A stretch of 64,000 nucleotides of DNA from Agaribacterium sp. ZY112 (GTDB taxonomy: Bacteria > Pseudomonadota > Gammaproteobacteria > Pseudomonadales > Cellvibrionaceae): contig NZ_CP166840.1 of assembly GCF_041346925.1 (NCBI RefSeq), positions 682,001 to 746,000 of the forward strand. Direction: 5' to 3'. This document shows positions 38,017-46,729 of the stretch, piece by piece. The notes under the pieces were generated by a model. The model saw nothing but the letters and a program-made list of their open reading frames with translations, ran no database searches and was not told where the DNA came from. Both the position numbers and the translations under genes were made by a program. Position 1 is the stretch's first letter; each line of letters begins with the position of its first letter.

Positions 38017-39471
38017 ATGAAAGATAAGTCAGATATCGGCCTAATCGGCCTCGCCGTAATGGGCGAAAACCTCATTCTGAATATGGCTAGCAAAGGCTTC
38101 ACCGTAACAGCCTTTAACCGCTCTACTGAGAAAGTAGAAAAATTCATCAACGGTCGTGCCGAAGGCAAGAGCATTCGTGGTGCTTACTCCGTTGAAGAGC
38201 TGGTAAATTCTCTATCCAGCCCACGTAAAATTATGATCATGGTGAAAGCAGGCGCACCTGTTGATGCAACCATCGAATCATTATTGCCTCACCTCGATGA
38301 AGGCGACATCATCATCGACGGTGGTAATACCCACTACCCAGACACCATTCGCCGCGAAGCTTATTTACGCGAAAAAGGCATTCACTTTGTTGGTGCCGGC
38401 GTATCTGGCGGTGAAGAGGGCGCGTTAACTGGCCCATCAATCATGCCTGGCGGCAGCCAAGAAGCATGGCAGCACGTTAAGCCTATCTTCCAAGGTATCT
38501 CAGCCAAAGTTGAAGGCGGCGAGCCTTGCTGTGATTACGTTGGCGAAAACGGCGCCGGCCACTTCGTTAAGATGGTTCACAACGGCATCGAATACGGTGA
38601 CATGCAGCTTCTATGTGAAGCTTACCAAGTAATGACAGAAGTACTTGGCATGAGCGCCGATGAGATCCACGAAGTATTTAAAGAGTGGAACACCACCGAG
38701 CTAGATTCTTACCTCGTTGAAATTAGCCGTGACATCATGGCTTATAAAGACGAAGACGGTGAGCCTCTTGTTGAGAAGATCCTAGACACAGCCGGCCAAA
38801 AAGGCACTGGTAAATGGACAGGTGTTGTTGCCCTGGACTTAGGTGTACCTCTTACCCTTATCGCTGAATCTGTATTTGCTCGCTGCATCTCTGCACTTAA
38901 AGAAGAGCGTGTTGAAGCTTCTAAAGTGTTGACCGGTCCTGCAAAGTCTTTCACTGGCGACAAAGCCGCCTTTATTGAAGATCTACGCCAAGCAGTATTG
39001 GCTTCTAAGATCGTATCTTACGCCCAGGGTTATACCTTGATGCGTGAAGCCGCTAAAGAGCAAAACTGGAACCTGAACTACGGCGGCATCGCTTTGATGT
39101 GGCGCGGTGGTTGTATCATCCGCTCTGCTTTCTTAGGCGACATCAAAAAAGCTTTCGATAAGAACCCTGAACTTAACAACTTGTTACTTGATGACTACTT
39201 CAAGAACACCGTTGTTAACGCTCAGCAAGGTTGGCGTAACGTTGCAGCCACGGCCATCACCAACGGTGTACCCGTGCCTTGCTTGACCGCAGCCTTGAAC
39301 TACTTCGACGGCTACCGCACTGCTCGCTTGCCAGCCAACTTGCTGCAAGCCCAGCGCGACTACTTCGGTGCTCACACCTACGAGCGCACCGACAAGCCTC
39401 GCGGCGAGTTCTTCCACACCAACTGGACTGGTCGTGGTGGTGATACAGCTTCTACTACTTACGACGTTTAA
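38017..39471 (+). CDS. gnd: 6-phosphogluconate dehydrogenase (decarboxylating)
   Basis: 484 residues. It oxidises and decarboxylates 6-phosphogluconate to ribulose 5-phosphate, making NADPH. Visible are the Rossmann start GLIGLAVMGENL, the substrate motif GVSGGEEGALTGPSIMPGG, the catalytic lysine and histidine region GHFVKMVHNGIEYGDMQ, and the C-terminal tail with HTNWTGRGGDTASTTYDV. I chose the ATG at 38017 (MKDKSDIGLIG) because homologues start just before the Rossmann motif. The frame stays open upstream to 37819, but that part does not look like protein. Confidence 0.96.
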   Translation: MKDKSDIGLIGLAVMGENLILNMASKGFTVTAFNRSTEKVEKFINGRAEGKSIRGAYSVEELVNSLSSPRKIMIMVKAGAPVDATIESLLPHLDEGDIIIDGGNTHYPDTIRREAYLREKGIHFVGAGVSGGEEGALTGPSIMPGGSQEAWQHVKPIFQGISAKVEGGEPCCDYVGENGAGHFVKMVHNGIEYGDMQLLCEAYQVMTEVLGMSADEIHEVFKEWNTTELDSYLVEISRDIMAYKDEDGEPLVEKILDTAGQKGTGKWTGVVALDLGVPLTLIAESVFARCISALKEERVEASKVLTGPAKSFTGDKAAFIEDLRQAVLASKIVSYAQGYTLMREAAKEQNWNLNYGGIALMWRGGCIIRSAFLGDIKKAFDKNPELNNLLLDDYFKNTVVNAQQGWRNVAATAITNGVPVPCLTAALNYFDGYRTARLPANLLQAQRDYFGAHTYERTDKPRGEFFHTNWTGRGGDTASTTYDV

Positions 39472-39493
39472 ATCGTAAGTAGTTAGCTCTTCT

Positions 39494-39529
39494 AAAAGCC
39501 CGCCCTTGGAAACATCGGCGGGCTTTTTT
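39494..39529 (+). terminator. Terminator of gnd
   Basis: Stem AAAAGCCCGCC / GGCGGGCTTTT followed by a run of T, 23 bases past the gnd stop. Confidence 0.93.
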
Positions 39530-39549
39530 GCTTATAGGATATAAGTATG

Positions 39550-39591
39550 TCGCGGTCGCATGGATGCGATAGAGCGACTTGTTTAAATCTC
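39550..39591. repeat. Structured intergenic repeat, copy A
   Basis: 42 bases starting TCGCGGTCGCAT. Arms TCGCAT / ATGCGA with a two-base loop sit inside outer arms GTCGC / GCGAC. The block recurs at 39705-39754 with the same stem and the same tail (AGAGCGACTTG-TTAAATCTC). Confidence 0.85.
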
Positions 39592-39651
39592 ACGGCAATC
39601 TTGAATAATGCTTCGAATAAACAGGAGCGCATTTGTTTAGGATGAACCGCA

Positions 39652-39676
39652 CTGGTAATTGCTCCTGCATTACCAG
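39652..39676. repeat. Inverted repeat between the two copies
   Basis: Perfect 8-bp arms CTGGTAAT / ATTACCAG with a 9-base loop, between the two direct repeats. Confidence 0.75.
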
Positions 39677-39704
39677 CACTTCCACCATCCGTGGTGGTCG
39701 TATA

Positions 39705-39754
39705 TCGCGGTCGCATCGTTACATAGATGCGATAGAGCGACTTGGTTAAATCTC
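39705..39754. repeat. Structured intergenic repeat, copy B
   Basis: 50 bases, same stem and tail as copy A at 39550-39591. The loop between TCGCAT and ATGCGA is 10 bases in place of 2. Conserved stem with variable loop suggests the folded form matters. Confidence 0.85.
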
Positions 39755-39804
39755 CTACTAACCTTGATTAGCCCGCAAAGCTTCAGCTTCGATACGTCCA
39801 GCGC

Positions 39805-39894
39805 GGAGCAGTTTACTTTCCAAACCACATAAATACGTCCCTATAGCTGCCTCGATTCTTCCATGAATCGAAGCTTTGGAAAATAAACTGCTCC
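39805..39894. repeat. Large imperfect inverted repeat with nested hairpin
   Basis: 20-bp arms GGAGCAGTTTACTTTCCAAA (39805-39824) and its complement at 39875-39894 match at 19 of 20 positions across a 50-base spacer. The spacer itself has a 6-bp hairpin CGATTC / GAATCG (39853-39870). This could be a MITE-like remnant or a structured RNA. Confidence 0.8.
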
Positions 39895-40173
39895 CCACTG
39901 AACTTCTACTCCCATAGCCCGTATTAATTGCTTTCGACTTAGCCAATTAATCGAATATTCCGCCTGCTCAATAAGGCACTGAACCAAATCTGTGTATTTG
40001 CAAGCAGCCCCTCCCTATTAATCAGATCAAAGTAATGCGGGGTTCCGAAAAAAATAACTATGAAACACATAAAACAAAGCAAATATCTCTTTGCCTTTAA
40101 GCCTCTTACACTGAAACCGTTATCAAAAATTGTGGTCCAAATCATTACTAGGGACCAATAGGAGGAAAGCCTT

Positions 40174-40644
40174 ATGAATACTATTAATATTGGTATCAAT
40201 AGCGAAAAAAGAATCGAAGTAGCTAACGAGCTAAAAAAATTGTTAGCCGACTCTTATACTCTTTATTTACAAAGCCACAACTTCCACTGGAACGTCAGCG
40301 GCCCTCGCTTTCGAGAACTGCATTTAATGTTTGAAGAGCAGTACACTGAACTTGCCACAGCGGTAGACGAAATTGCTGAACGCATTCGCAGCCTCGGTGT
40401 TGAAGCTCCCGGCACTTATAAACAATTTGCCGAGCTCAGCTCCATCGCAGAGGTAGAACAAGTGCCCAGTGCCGACACCATGGTGCAGATACTTTGCGAC
40501 AGCCACGAAGCCGTTGTTCGCACAGCTCGCCACGCACTTCATGTTGCTCAAGATGCAGACGACGAAAGCAGCGCAGCACTTATAGGCGACAGAATGCGTG
40601 TGCATGAAAAAACAGCGTGGATGCTACGCTCTAGCCTAAACTAA
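40174..40644 (+). CDS. dps: Dps-type DNA-protecting ferritin
   Basis: 156 residues. It forms a 12-subunit shell that oxidises and stores iron and shields DNA during starvation or peroxide stress. The inter-subunit ferroxidase motif is clear: [20 protein letters not shown] followed by [18 protein letters not shown]. There is no Lys-rich N-terminal tail, so DNA binding may be weak. Start supported by a strong GGAGGAAA site at 40161. A 9-bp hairpin follows the stop. Confidence 0.95.
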   Translation: MNTINIGINSEKRIEVANELKKLLADSYTLYLQSHNFHWNVSGPRFRELHLMFEEQYTELATAVDEIAERIRSLGVEAPGTYKQFAELSSIAEVEQVPSADTMVQILCDSHEAVVRTARHALHVAQDADDESSAALIGDRMRVHEKTAWMLRSSLN

Positions 40645-40654
40645 GCAAGACAAA

Positions 40655-40679
40655 CGCCTAGGGTTAAGCACTCTAGGCG
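40655..40679 (+). terminator. Hairpin after dps
   Basis: Nine-base-pair stem CGCCTAGGG / CTCTAGGCG with one G-T pair and a 7-base loop. There is no T-run, so termination is probable but not strong. Confidence 0.5.
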
Positions 40680-40820
40680 CATTAGCTTCTTAGAACCTAC
40701 CCCGCTGTGATTCCAACCCCTTACCTACGTACCTTATACGTGAGACTTGCTCAGTTAATATCTAGCGTTACACTAATGCCCTGCACTATCCACACTAGTT
40801 ATTTACACCAAGGACATCTT

Positions 40821-41420
40821 ATGCAGCTGTATTACAGCCAAACCTCTCCTTTTGCACGCAAGGTCACCATGCTGCTGCATTACACAGGCTTGATCGACCA
40901 ATGCGAATTAGTATTAACCACCTTCACCAGTGAAGAGCTACGCCAGAAGAACCCACTAGGTAAAATCCCCGCGCTTGTTAAAGACGATTTAGTACTGACT
41001 GAAAGTGATCTAATTAATGAGTACCTCGATGACTTTTGGGCACTAGAAGGTAATTTAAGCTTACTCAATCGTGGCTCACGTTTTTATTACCTAGAGCGTA
41101 AAGCGGCAGCTCAAGCAAATGGCGTTTTAGAAGCCGCCGTGCAATCTATGTTTGAAAGTAAACGAGAGACAGAGCAAAGTGGACACTGGCTAGCTCGCTG
41201 GAAAGAAGCCATGCAAAAAGGCTTAACTGAACTTGATGTTAAGTACTGCGGTAAAATAAAAAAAATAAATATGACCAGCTTTACTGTAGCTGCGACCTTA
41301 GGCTATTTAGATTTTCGCCACCCTCAACTAAATTGGCGAGAATGGAACAGCGAGCTAGCAAACTGGTTTGATGAGATAAGCCAACAGGCTTGGTTTATAC
41401 AAACCAAGCCACCTTGTTAA
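40821..41420 (+). CDS. Glutathione S-transferase family protein
   Basis: 199 residues. The N-terminal thioredoxin-like domain has MQLYYSQTSPFARKVTMLL and the cis-Pro segment GKIPALVKDDLVLTESDLI, which bind glutathione. The helical C-terminal domain ends at TKPPC. The ATG at 40821 has AAGGA upstream and matches family starts, so I reject a start 38 codons earlier. Substrate unknown. Confidence 0.9.
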   Translation: MQLYYSQTSPFARKVTMLLHYTGLIDQCELVLTTFTSEELRQKNPLGKIPALVKDDLVLTESDLINEYLDDFWALEGNLSLLNRGSRFYYLERKAAAQANGVLEAAVQSMFESKRETEQSGHWLARWKEAMQKGLTELDVKYCGKIKKINMTSFTVAATLGYLDFRHPQLNWREWNSELANWFDEISQQAWFIQTKPPC

Positions 41421-41479
41421 CACAAAGTATCACAGCCCTTATAGGACCACTCGTTAACCCGCCATTGATAAAATCAGCA

Positions 41480-43471
41480 TTAAGGTTCACCAATGGCGGC
41501 ATTAACAAAGTCTAGAGCTTCTATAATAAAGCGTTCTCTCGAATCAGCCTTATTAAGATAATGCCCCTCACCCTTTAACTTAATAAATTCGACGTTCTTC
41601 TTACTTTTTTTCAATTTTTTGTACATTAACTTAGATTGATCGATATTGACAACATCATCATCCTTACCGTGTATTAATAAAATAGGTGACGTGAAATTTT
41701 CTGCATAATTAGCAGGTGACTTTTTATCTAAATCAGTTTTATCTAGACCACCGTCTTTAATAACACGATCCCAATAATTCAGAATAGAACTATAACGGCC
41801 ATGGTCACGCCTTTCCGTCTTTAGCATTTTATTTAGCTCACTGACACCCGCAAATGAAACAACGCACTTATATAACTCAGGAGTAAAAGCACCGCCTGCA
41901 AGTGCAGCATACCCACCATAACTAGCACCAACAATGCAAACTCTATTTTTATCGATAATACCCTGTTCAATCATCGCGAGTAGAGCGTCACTGATATCTT
42001 CCTGCATTTTACCACCCCACTCACCTCGCCCCGCTATTTTAAATGAATGGCCAAAGCCTGAGGAACCTCGAAATTGTGGCTGTAGTACAGCGTAACCCTC
42101 ATTAGCAAATGCTTGCGCCCACCAATCAAAACCAATTTGATCATAAGACTCTGGCCCTCCATGTGGCATTACGATAGCCGGCAGATTCTTTAAAGAATCC
42201 ACTTTATAACGAGGAACAGTTAATAACACCGGTATCACTAAGCCATCTCTAGCTTTGATATTACTTGCGACAATAGGGTGAATATCCTTTACATCAACAG
42301 CAGGCCGTGACGTCGTAAGAAAACGAGGTTTCTTATCCTTTGAAAATAAATAATAGTCGCCAGGACTCTGCACGCCCGACACATAAGCAATGATATGATC
42401 TGTATTGTCAACACTCGGCATAATACGAACATTCTGCCCCTTGAATGATGCTAAAATTTGCTCAATGCGTCCCTGCAACTCCGAATCAAAAAATTCATAC
42501 GTTGGTAAAAAGCCACTATAAGACAGGCCTATGACTTTTCGGTTGACTGTCTGGTAATAATCTTCGATAAGGCTTTTATCCCTCTTATAAAGCGGACCAG
42601 ATAAACTACCATCGATTAAAGACATCAAGCGATATTCTTCTGCCTCACTATTTTCAGGCTGTAACACAACTACTATCGAATCCTCATCGTTGCTTAAACC
42701 TATAAAACCAAGCTCGATCATTGCCGCTCGTTGCTTAAAAATACTTTCCCATTTTTTCCCGCGCTTAACCTGAAGCTCATGCAGATCATTAACCGAATCG
42801 TAAAGCTCTCGGGCGACCAATTCACCTTGGTCGTTCATAAAAAAATCGACAGCATTCTTGTGGCCAGAATCAAAAACAATAGGATGATCTGGATCACCCA
42901 AATCCACCTTCATCAATGAGTAGCGAGTTTTTTGATTACCACGAATACTATCGGTCTGTGTAAAGGCAGGCATAAATACGTACTTAGCATCTTTAGACAC
43001 ACCAACAACATGGCCCATACCATCCTGCCAACTATATATATTGTCACCACGAGTTAGTAACTGCTTAATAGTTGACTTTTTTATGTCCAGCACAAAAGCG
43101 GTACTATGATCGAGCCTCGACCGTAGATCACGAGCCAAAATAATGAGCCTATTTTCATCCAAAAACCAAAATTCCAAAGGATGAATATCAGACAAGTCAT
43201 ATGCACCAATAAGTGTATTTTTTTCAGTAGAAACGACATGTAAACGATCTATGTCTCGATCACGCTTGCGAAATGCGACTACCCCCCCAGTCTGAGATAC
43301 CGCCATGAGCGATACACTAGGTGGAGCAGCATAGTCTTCTCGACTTGGCTTAGCATCAACGTAGGAGACTGTAGCAACGAACAACAATACGTAAATACAT
43401 TTTTTTGCTATAAGACAAACTAAGTGCTTATACAATATGAACGGGCCTTCCATGAATAATTTACTTATCAT
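41480..43471 (-). CDS. Secreted S9-family prolyl oligopeptidase-like peptidase
   Basis: 663 residues. A signal peptide or anchor spans about 20-40 (CIYVLLFVATVSYVDA). Residues about 45-400 should form the beta-propeller that filters substrates. The alpha/beta hydrolase domain (about 410-660) has the triad: nucleophile Ser in GASYGGYAAL (about 517), Asp in HGKDDDVV (about 605) and His in GEGHYLNK (about 638). It hydrolyses short peptides, probably in the periplasm. The start is uncertain: ATG at 43471 or 43453, neither with a good ribosome site. Divergent from the glucosylglycerate operon. Confidence 0.88.
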   Translation of the reverse strand: MISKLFMEGPFILYKHLVCLIAKKCIYVLLFVATVSYVDAKPSREDYAAPPSVSLMAVSQTGGVVAFRKRDRDIDRLHVVSTEKNTLIGAYDLSDIHPLEFWFLDENRLIILARDLRSRLDHSTAFVLDIKKSTIKQLLTRGDNIYSWQDGMGHVVGVSKDAKYVFMPAFTQTDSIRGNQKTRYSLMKVDLGDPDHPIVFDSGHKNAVDFFMNDQGELVARELYDSVNDLHELQVKRGKKWESIFKQRAAMIELGFIGLSNDEDSIVVVLQPENSEAEEYRLMSLIDGSLSGPLYKRDKSLIEDYYQTVNRKVIGLSYSGFLPTYEFFDSELQGRIEQILASFKGQNVRIMPSVDNTDHIIAYVSGVQSPGDYYLFSKDKKPRFLTTSRPAVDVKDIHPIVASNIKARDGLVIPVLLTVPRYKVDSLKNLPAIVMPHGGPESYDQIGFDWWAQAFANEGYAVLQPQFRGSSGFGHSFKIAGRGEWGGKMQEDISDALLAMIEQGIIDKNRVCIVGASYGGYAALAGGAFTPELYKCVVSFAGVSELNKMLKTERRDHGRYSSILNYWDRVIKDGGLDKTDLDKKSPANYAENFTSPILLIHGKDDDVVNIDQSKLMYKKLKKSKKNVEFIKLKGEGHYLNKADSRERFIIEALDFVNAAIGEP

Positions 43472-43613
43472 TGTCTTATTTATTCTCTAGCTATTATTAG
43501 CAGATATTTTAACAGCGCAAAACACCCGCCTGTAATCTTTGCTCCGTTTTTTTAGTTTGCTCTGAATTTTTAATCACTTACACCTTCAACGGTGACAAGC
43601 CTCTAGAAGCAAC

Positions 43614-43630
43614 TTGGATCAATACTTGCA
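43614..43630 (+). promoter_or_regulatory. Sigma-54 promoter of the glucosylglycerate operon
   Basis: TTGGATCAATACTTGCA. GG (43616-43617) and GC (43628-43629) are separated by exactly 10 bases, as sigma-54 polymerase requires, and the flanks match YTGG and TTGCW. Transcription should begin near 43641, about 98 bases before the first start codon. Confidence 0.65.
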
Positions 43631-43685
43631 GAGTCTCTTAATCATTAAAGCCTTATATATACGTTAGGCTTTGGCGACCACAAAA

Positions 43686-43702
43686 TGCACCACAAGGGTG
43701 CA
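43686..43702. promoter_or_regulatory. NtrC-type palindrome in the leader of the glucosylglycerate operon
   Basis: TGCACC-ACAAG-GGTGCA, a perfect palindrome that fits the NtrC site pattern TGCACC-N5-GGTGCA. It lies downstream of the predicted sigma-54 start. A second pair, GGTGC / GCACC, overlaps it on the right, and CACCA / TGGTG arms reach almost to the start codon. The region can therefore also fold as alternative RNA hairpins. Confidence 0.6.
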
Positions 43703-43738
43703 ACCGTGCGCACCAAGGCTAGAAAGTGGTGAACCAAG

Positions 43739-44638
43739 ATGGCTCATAGCTATATAGAAAACCTGATAAAAGAAGAGAAGCTGCCCGCAAGCTTTGCCAA
43801 ACAGGTGGAACAATACTATCTACCGATAGCAGGACAGATTGGCCGATCCGCAAAGATTAAAAGTATGGTCTTAGGCCTACAAGGCTCTCAAGGGTCGGGC
43901 AAAAGCACAACAGCACTTTTTTTAAAAGCCATTCTAGAACAAGAGCACCAACTTAAATGCGCAGTACTATCTCTAGATGACTTTTACTTAAGCAAGTTAG
44001 AACGGCAGAGCCTCAGTCAAAAAGTGCACCCTTTATTAGCCACCCGCGGCGTGCCTGGCACTCATGATGTTGATTTTGCCATTCGCACAATTCAAAACCT
44101 TCTAAATTCTGAGCGTAAGCAAAGTGTCAAATTACCTCGCTTTAATAAAGCCATGGATGATCGTTACGACGAAAGTTTTTGGGATAAACAAAACCCACCT
44201 GTTGATATTGTCATCTTTGAGGGCTGGTGCGTAGGTGCTGAGGCTCAAAGCTTAGAAGAGCTAGCAGAGCCAATTAACAAACTCGAGCAAGATGAAGACA
44301 GTAATGGCTCTTGGCGCCGTTATATCAACAATAAATTGGAGCATGAATATCAACAATTATTCTCTCTGATTGATGCTCTTATTGTAGTCGAAGCACCAAG
44401 CTTCGACTGCGTATTTGAATGGCGATCACTACAAGAAAAAAAGTTAAGAGATAAAAGCCAGCAAGAACATAGCTTAGCGACCCAAATTATGGACGAGCAA
44501 GAACTGCTTAGATTTATTAGCCACTATGAGCGACTAACACGACACTGCCTTAAAACACTTGGCCCTAAAAGCCATTTTTTATTAAAACTACGCAGTGATC
44601 ATCAAGTTGAATCACTCCAAATTTCAAGGTCTCTATGA
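43739..44638 (+). CDS. D-glycerate 3-kinase (GLYK type)
   Basis: 299 residues, P-loop kinase. Walker A is GLQGSQGSGKST (about residue 45-56), followed by SLDDFYLSKLERQ and the GTHD motif of plant-type glycerate kinases, then IFEGWCVG and FEWRSLQEKKLR. It makes 3-phosphoglycerate from D-glycerate and ATP. In this operon it can prime glucosylglycerate synthesis or recover the glycerate released by the phosphorylase two genes downstream. Its stop overlaps the ATG of the next gene by four bases. Confidence 0.9.
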   Translation: MAHSYIENLIKEEKLPASFAKQVEQYYLPIAGQIGRSAKIKSMVLGLQGSQGSGKSTTALFLKAILEQEHQLKCAVLSLDDFYLSKLERQSLSQKVHPLLATRGVPGTHDVDFAIRTIQNLLNSERKQSVKLPRFNKAMDDRYDESFWDKQNPPVDIVIFEGWCVGAEAQSLEELAEPINKLEQDEDSNGSWRRYINNKLEHEYQQLFSLIDALIVVEAPSFDCVFEWRSLQEKKLRDKSQQEHSLATQIMDEQELLRFISHYERLTRHCLKTLGPKSHFLLKLRSDHQVESLQISRSL

Positions 44639-45414
44639 ACAAAAGTATCAAGCCCTTACTTATTTCAACAGACCTAGATGGTACTTTATTAGATCATCAC
44701 ACCTATAGCTGGAAGGCCGCAGAAGAAAGTATTAACAGACTAAAGTCACTCAATTACCCCGTGATAATCAACACAAGTAAAACTCGGGATGAAGTGATTA
44801 GCCTACAAAATAAAATCGGCCTAGTTAGCCCTTTTATCGTAGAAAATGGATCGGCCATTTATTATCCAGAAAATGGTGATTACAGAGAGATTGTACTAGG
44901 CTCCCTACGCCAAGATATCGTTAACTTTATTAACGATATAAGACAAGGAAAAAACTGGCAGTTTGAATCCTACAGCGACTGGGACATAGAAACATTGATA
45001 AGCCATACAGGATTGGACCTAGACGCTGCAAAAAAATCAATGTTACGCCGATTTTCAGAACCCTTTATATGGCATGACACTGACAGGGCTTTAAACGAAT
45101 TTAAACAGTGCATAGAATCCGCTGGTTTTCGCCTACTCAAGGGTGGGCGTTTTTTTCATATACTAGGTCAAAGTGACAAAGGCCAAGCCATTAAATCACT
45201 TGACGAAAATTACTCAAACAACACAACACTTGTATGCTTAGGAGATAGCTATAACGACTTAGATATGTTGGCAGCTGCCGACATCGCCGTACTCGTTCGA
45301 TCGCCAGCTTACGGCTTCCCTGAATTTAGTACAGACAAAGAATTAATACGAACGACTGCCATGGGGCCTGAAGGCTGGCACGAAGCAATGAATTCAATAA
45401 TAAATAGAGGTTAA
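44635..45414 (+). CDS. Glucosyl/mannosyl-3-phosphoglycerate phosphatase (HAD-IIB)
   Basis: 259 residues. HAD motifs: STDLDGTLLDHHTY (nucleophile Asp in DLDGT), INTSKTR, and CLGDSYNDLDMLAAAD. The length and the LVSPFIVENGSAIYYP segment match the mannosyl-3-phosphoglycerate phosphatase (MpgP/YedP) family. Next to gpgS, the substrate should be glucosyl-3-phosphoglycerate, and the product glucosylglycerate. It overlaps the kinase by four bases, and gpgS begins one base after its stop. Confidence 0.88.
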   Translation: MNKSIKPLLISTDLDGTLLDHHTYSWKAAEESINRLKSLNYPVIINTSKTRDEVISLQNKIGLVSPFIVENGSAIYYPENGDYREIVLGSLRQDIVNFINDIRQGKNWQFESYSDWDIETLISHTGLDLDAAKKSMLRRFSEPFIWHDTDRALNEFKQCIESAGFRLLKGGRFFHILGQSDKGQAIKSLDENYSNNTTLVCLGDSYNDLDMLAAADIAVLVRSPAYGFPEFSTDKELIRTTAMGPEGWHEAMNSIINRG

Positions 45415-45415
45415 T

Positions 45416-46636
45416 ATGGGTGATTTTTATCAAAATGGAATTATTACGACTCTGCATGATTTAAAGCAGCGTCCCTTAGAGCACATGGAAGATGAGCTGC
45501 GCCAGTTCTCCCAAACTAGACCGATGGGTCTTATTCTACCGTCACTTTTCAGTGAACTAGAAGGCGACGCACTTGCCAACATCGTTAACGAACTAAGTAA
45601 AGTTGACTACCTCAATGAAATTGTTATTGGTTTAGACAGAGCAACAGAAGAAGAATATCGCTATGCGCTCAAATTCTTCGAGCCTCTAAAACAAAATTTC
45701 AAAGTACTGTGGAATGATGGCCCCCGCCTGCGTGCTATTGATGAAAAATTACGAAATGAGGGATTAGCACCAACAGAACCCGGCAAAGGCCGCAACGTTT
45801 GGTATTGTATGGGGTATACCTTGGCTTCAGGTAAAGCTGAAAGTATCGCCCTTCACGATTGTGACATTGTCACTTATGATCGCTCACTGCTTGCACGCTT
45901 ACTCTACCCTGTTGCCAACCCTAATTTTAACTACGAGTTTTGTAAGGGCTATTACGCCCGAGTAGCCAGCGGCAAGATTCACGGTCGCGTCAGCAGACTG
46001 TTAGTGACACCATTAATTAGAGCGTTAAAACGCACTATCGGCCATAACGACTATTTAGATTTTATTGATAGCTTTCGCTACCCCCTCGCTGGTGAGTTTT
46101 CTTTCCGAGCCGATGTCATGACCGATATTCGTATCCCAAGTGACTGGGGCCTAGAGGTTGGCGTACTTTCAGAAATGAATAGAAACTATGCTAATAACCG
46201 CTTGTGTCAGGCCGATATTGCCGATGTCTACGATCATAAACATCAAGAGCTAAGCCCTGAAGATGCAGCTAAAGGCTTAAGTAAAATGTCCATCGACATT
46301 AGTAAAGCTTTATTCAGAAAACTCGCCACAAACGGTATTGTATTTAATAGCGAGACTTTCAGATCAATTAAAGCGACCTATTTCCGTATCGCTCTCGACT
46401 TTGTCGAAACTTACTACAATGATGCACGCATGAATGGCTTAAAGCTCGATGTACACAGCGAAGAAAAAGCGGTGGAACTATTCGCTAAAAACATTTTGGC
46501 AGCAGGCCAAAGCTTTTTAGACAACCCTATGGAAAAACCTTTTGTGCCTAGCTGGAACCGAGTAACAAGTGCCATACCTGATGTACTTGAACAAATTCAT
46601 ACTGCCGTAGATCAAGACATGGAAGAGTATTCCTAA
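45416..46636 (+). CDS. gpgS: Glucosyl-3-phosphoglycerate synthase (GT81)
   Basis: 406 residues. It transfers glucose from an NDP-glucose to 3-phosphoglycerate. The start MGDFYQNGIITTLHDLKQR, the IVIGLDRAT segment, the metal-binding IALHDCDIVTYDR and the late FRYPLAGEFSFRADV and WGLEVGVLSEM are all typical of GpgS. It is the committed step for glucosylglycerate, a compatible solute known to build up under salt stress with nitrogen shortage. The upstream context (sigma-54 and NtrC-type sites) agrees with that physiology. Confidence 0.93.
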   Translation: MGDFYQNGIITTLHDLKQRPLEHMEDELRQFSQTRPMGLILPSLFSELEGDALANIVNELSKVDYLNEIVIGLDRATEEEYRYALKFFEPLKQNFKVLWNDGPRLRAIDEKLRNEGLAPTEPGKGRNVWYCMGYTLASGKAESIALHDCDIVTYDRSLLARLLYPVANPNFNYEFCKGYYARVASGKIHGRVSRLLVTPLIRALKRTIGHNDYLDFIDSFRYPLAGEFSFRADVMTDIRIPSDWGLEVGVLSEMNRNYANNRLCQADIADVYDHKHQELSPEDAAKGLSKMSIDISKALFRKLATNGIVFNSETFRSIKATYFRIALDFVETYYNDARMNGLKLDVHSEEKAVELFAKNILAAGQSFLDNPMEKPFVPSWNRVTSAIPDVLEQIHTAVDQDMEEYS

Positions 46637-46729
46637 GGGTAAAACAAGGAAGTTAGTGCAAAGTTAATAGCAGTATTAATACTACTTATATCGAACAGAA
46701 ACTCTTTTACAGAAGCAACGAGTAAACGA

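Larger units (their letters stand above)
39530..40173. other. Non-coding repeat-rich spacer between gnd and dps
   Basis: About 640 bases without a convincing gene. The left two-thirds are packed with the direct and inverted repeats listed separately. The right third (about 39930-40160) is plainer and should carry the dps promoter. Reading frames here are short and lack ribosome sites. Confidence 0.7.

Noticed and set aside
39758-40199. Two leftward reading frames in the gnd-dps spacer
   Set aside because: They overlap each other and the dps start, lack ribosome sites, and their sequence is explained by the inverted repeats.
40707-40820. N-terminal extension of the first GST
   Set aside because: Would put 38 residues before the thioredoxin fold; the ATG at 40821 has a ribosome site.
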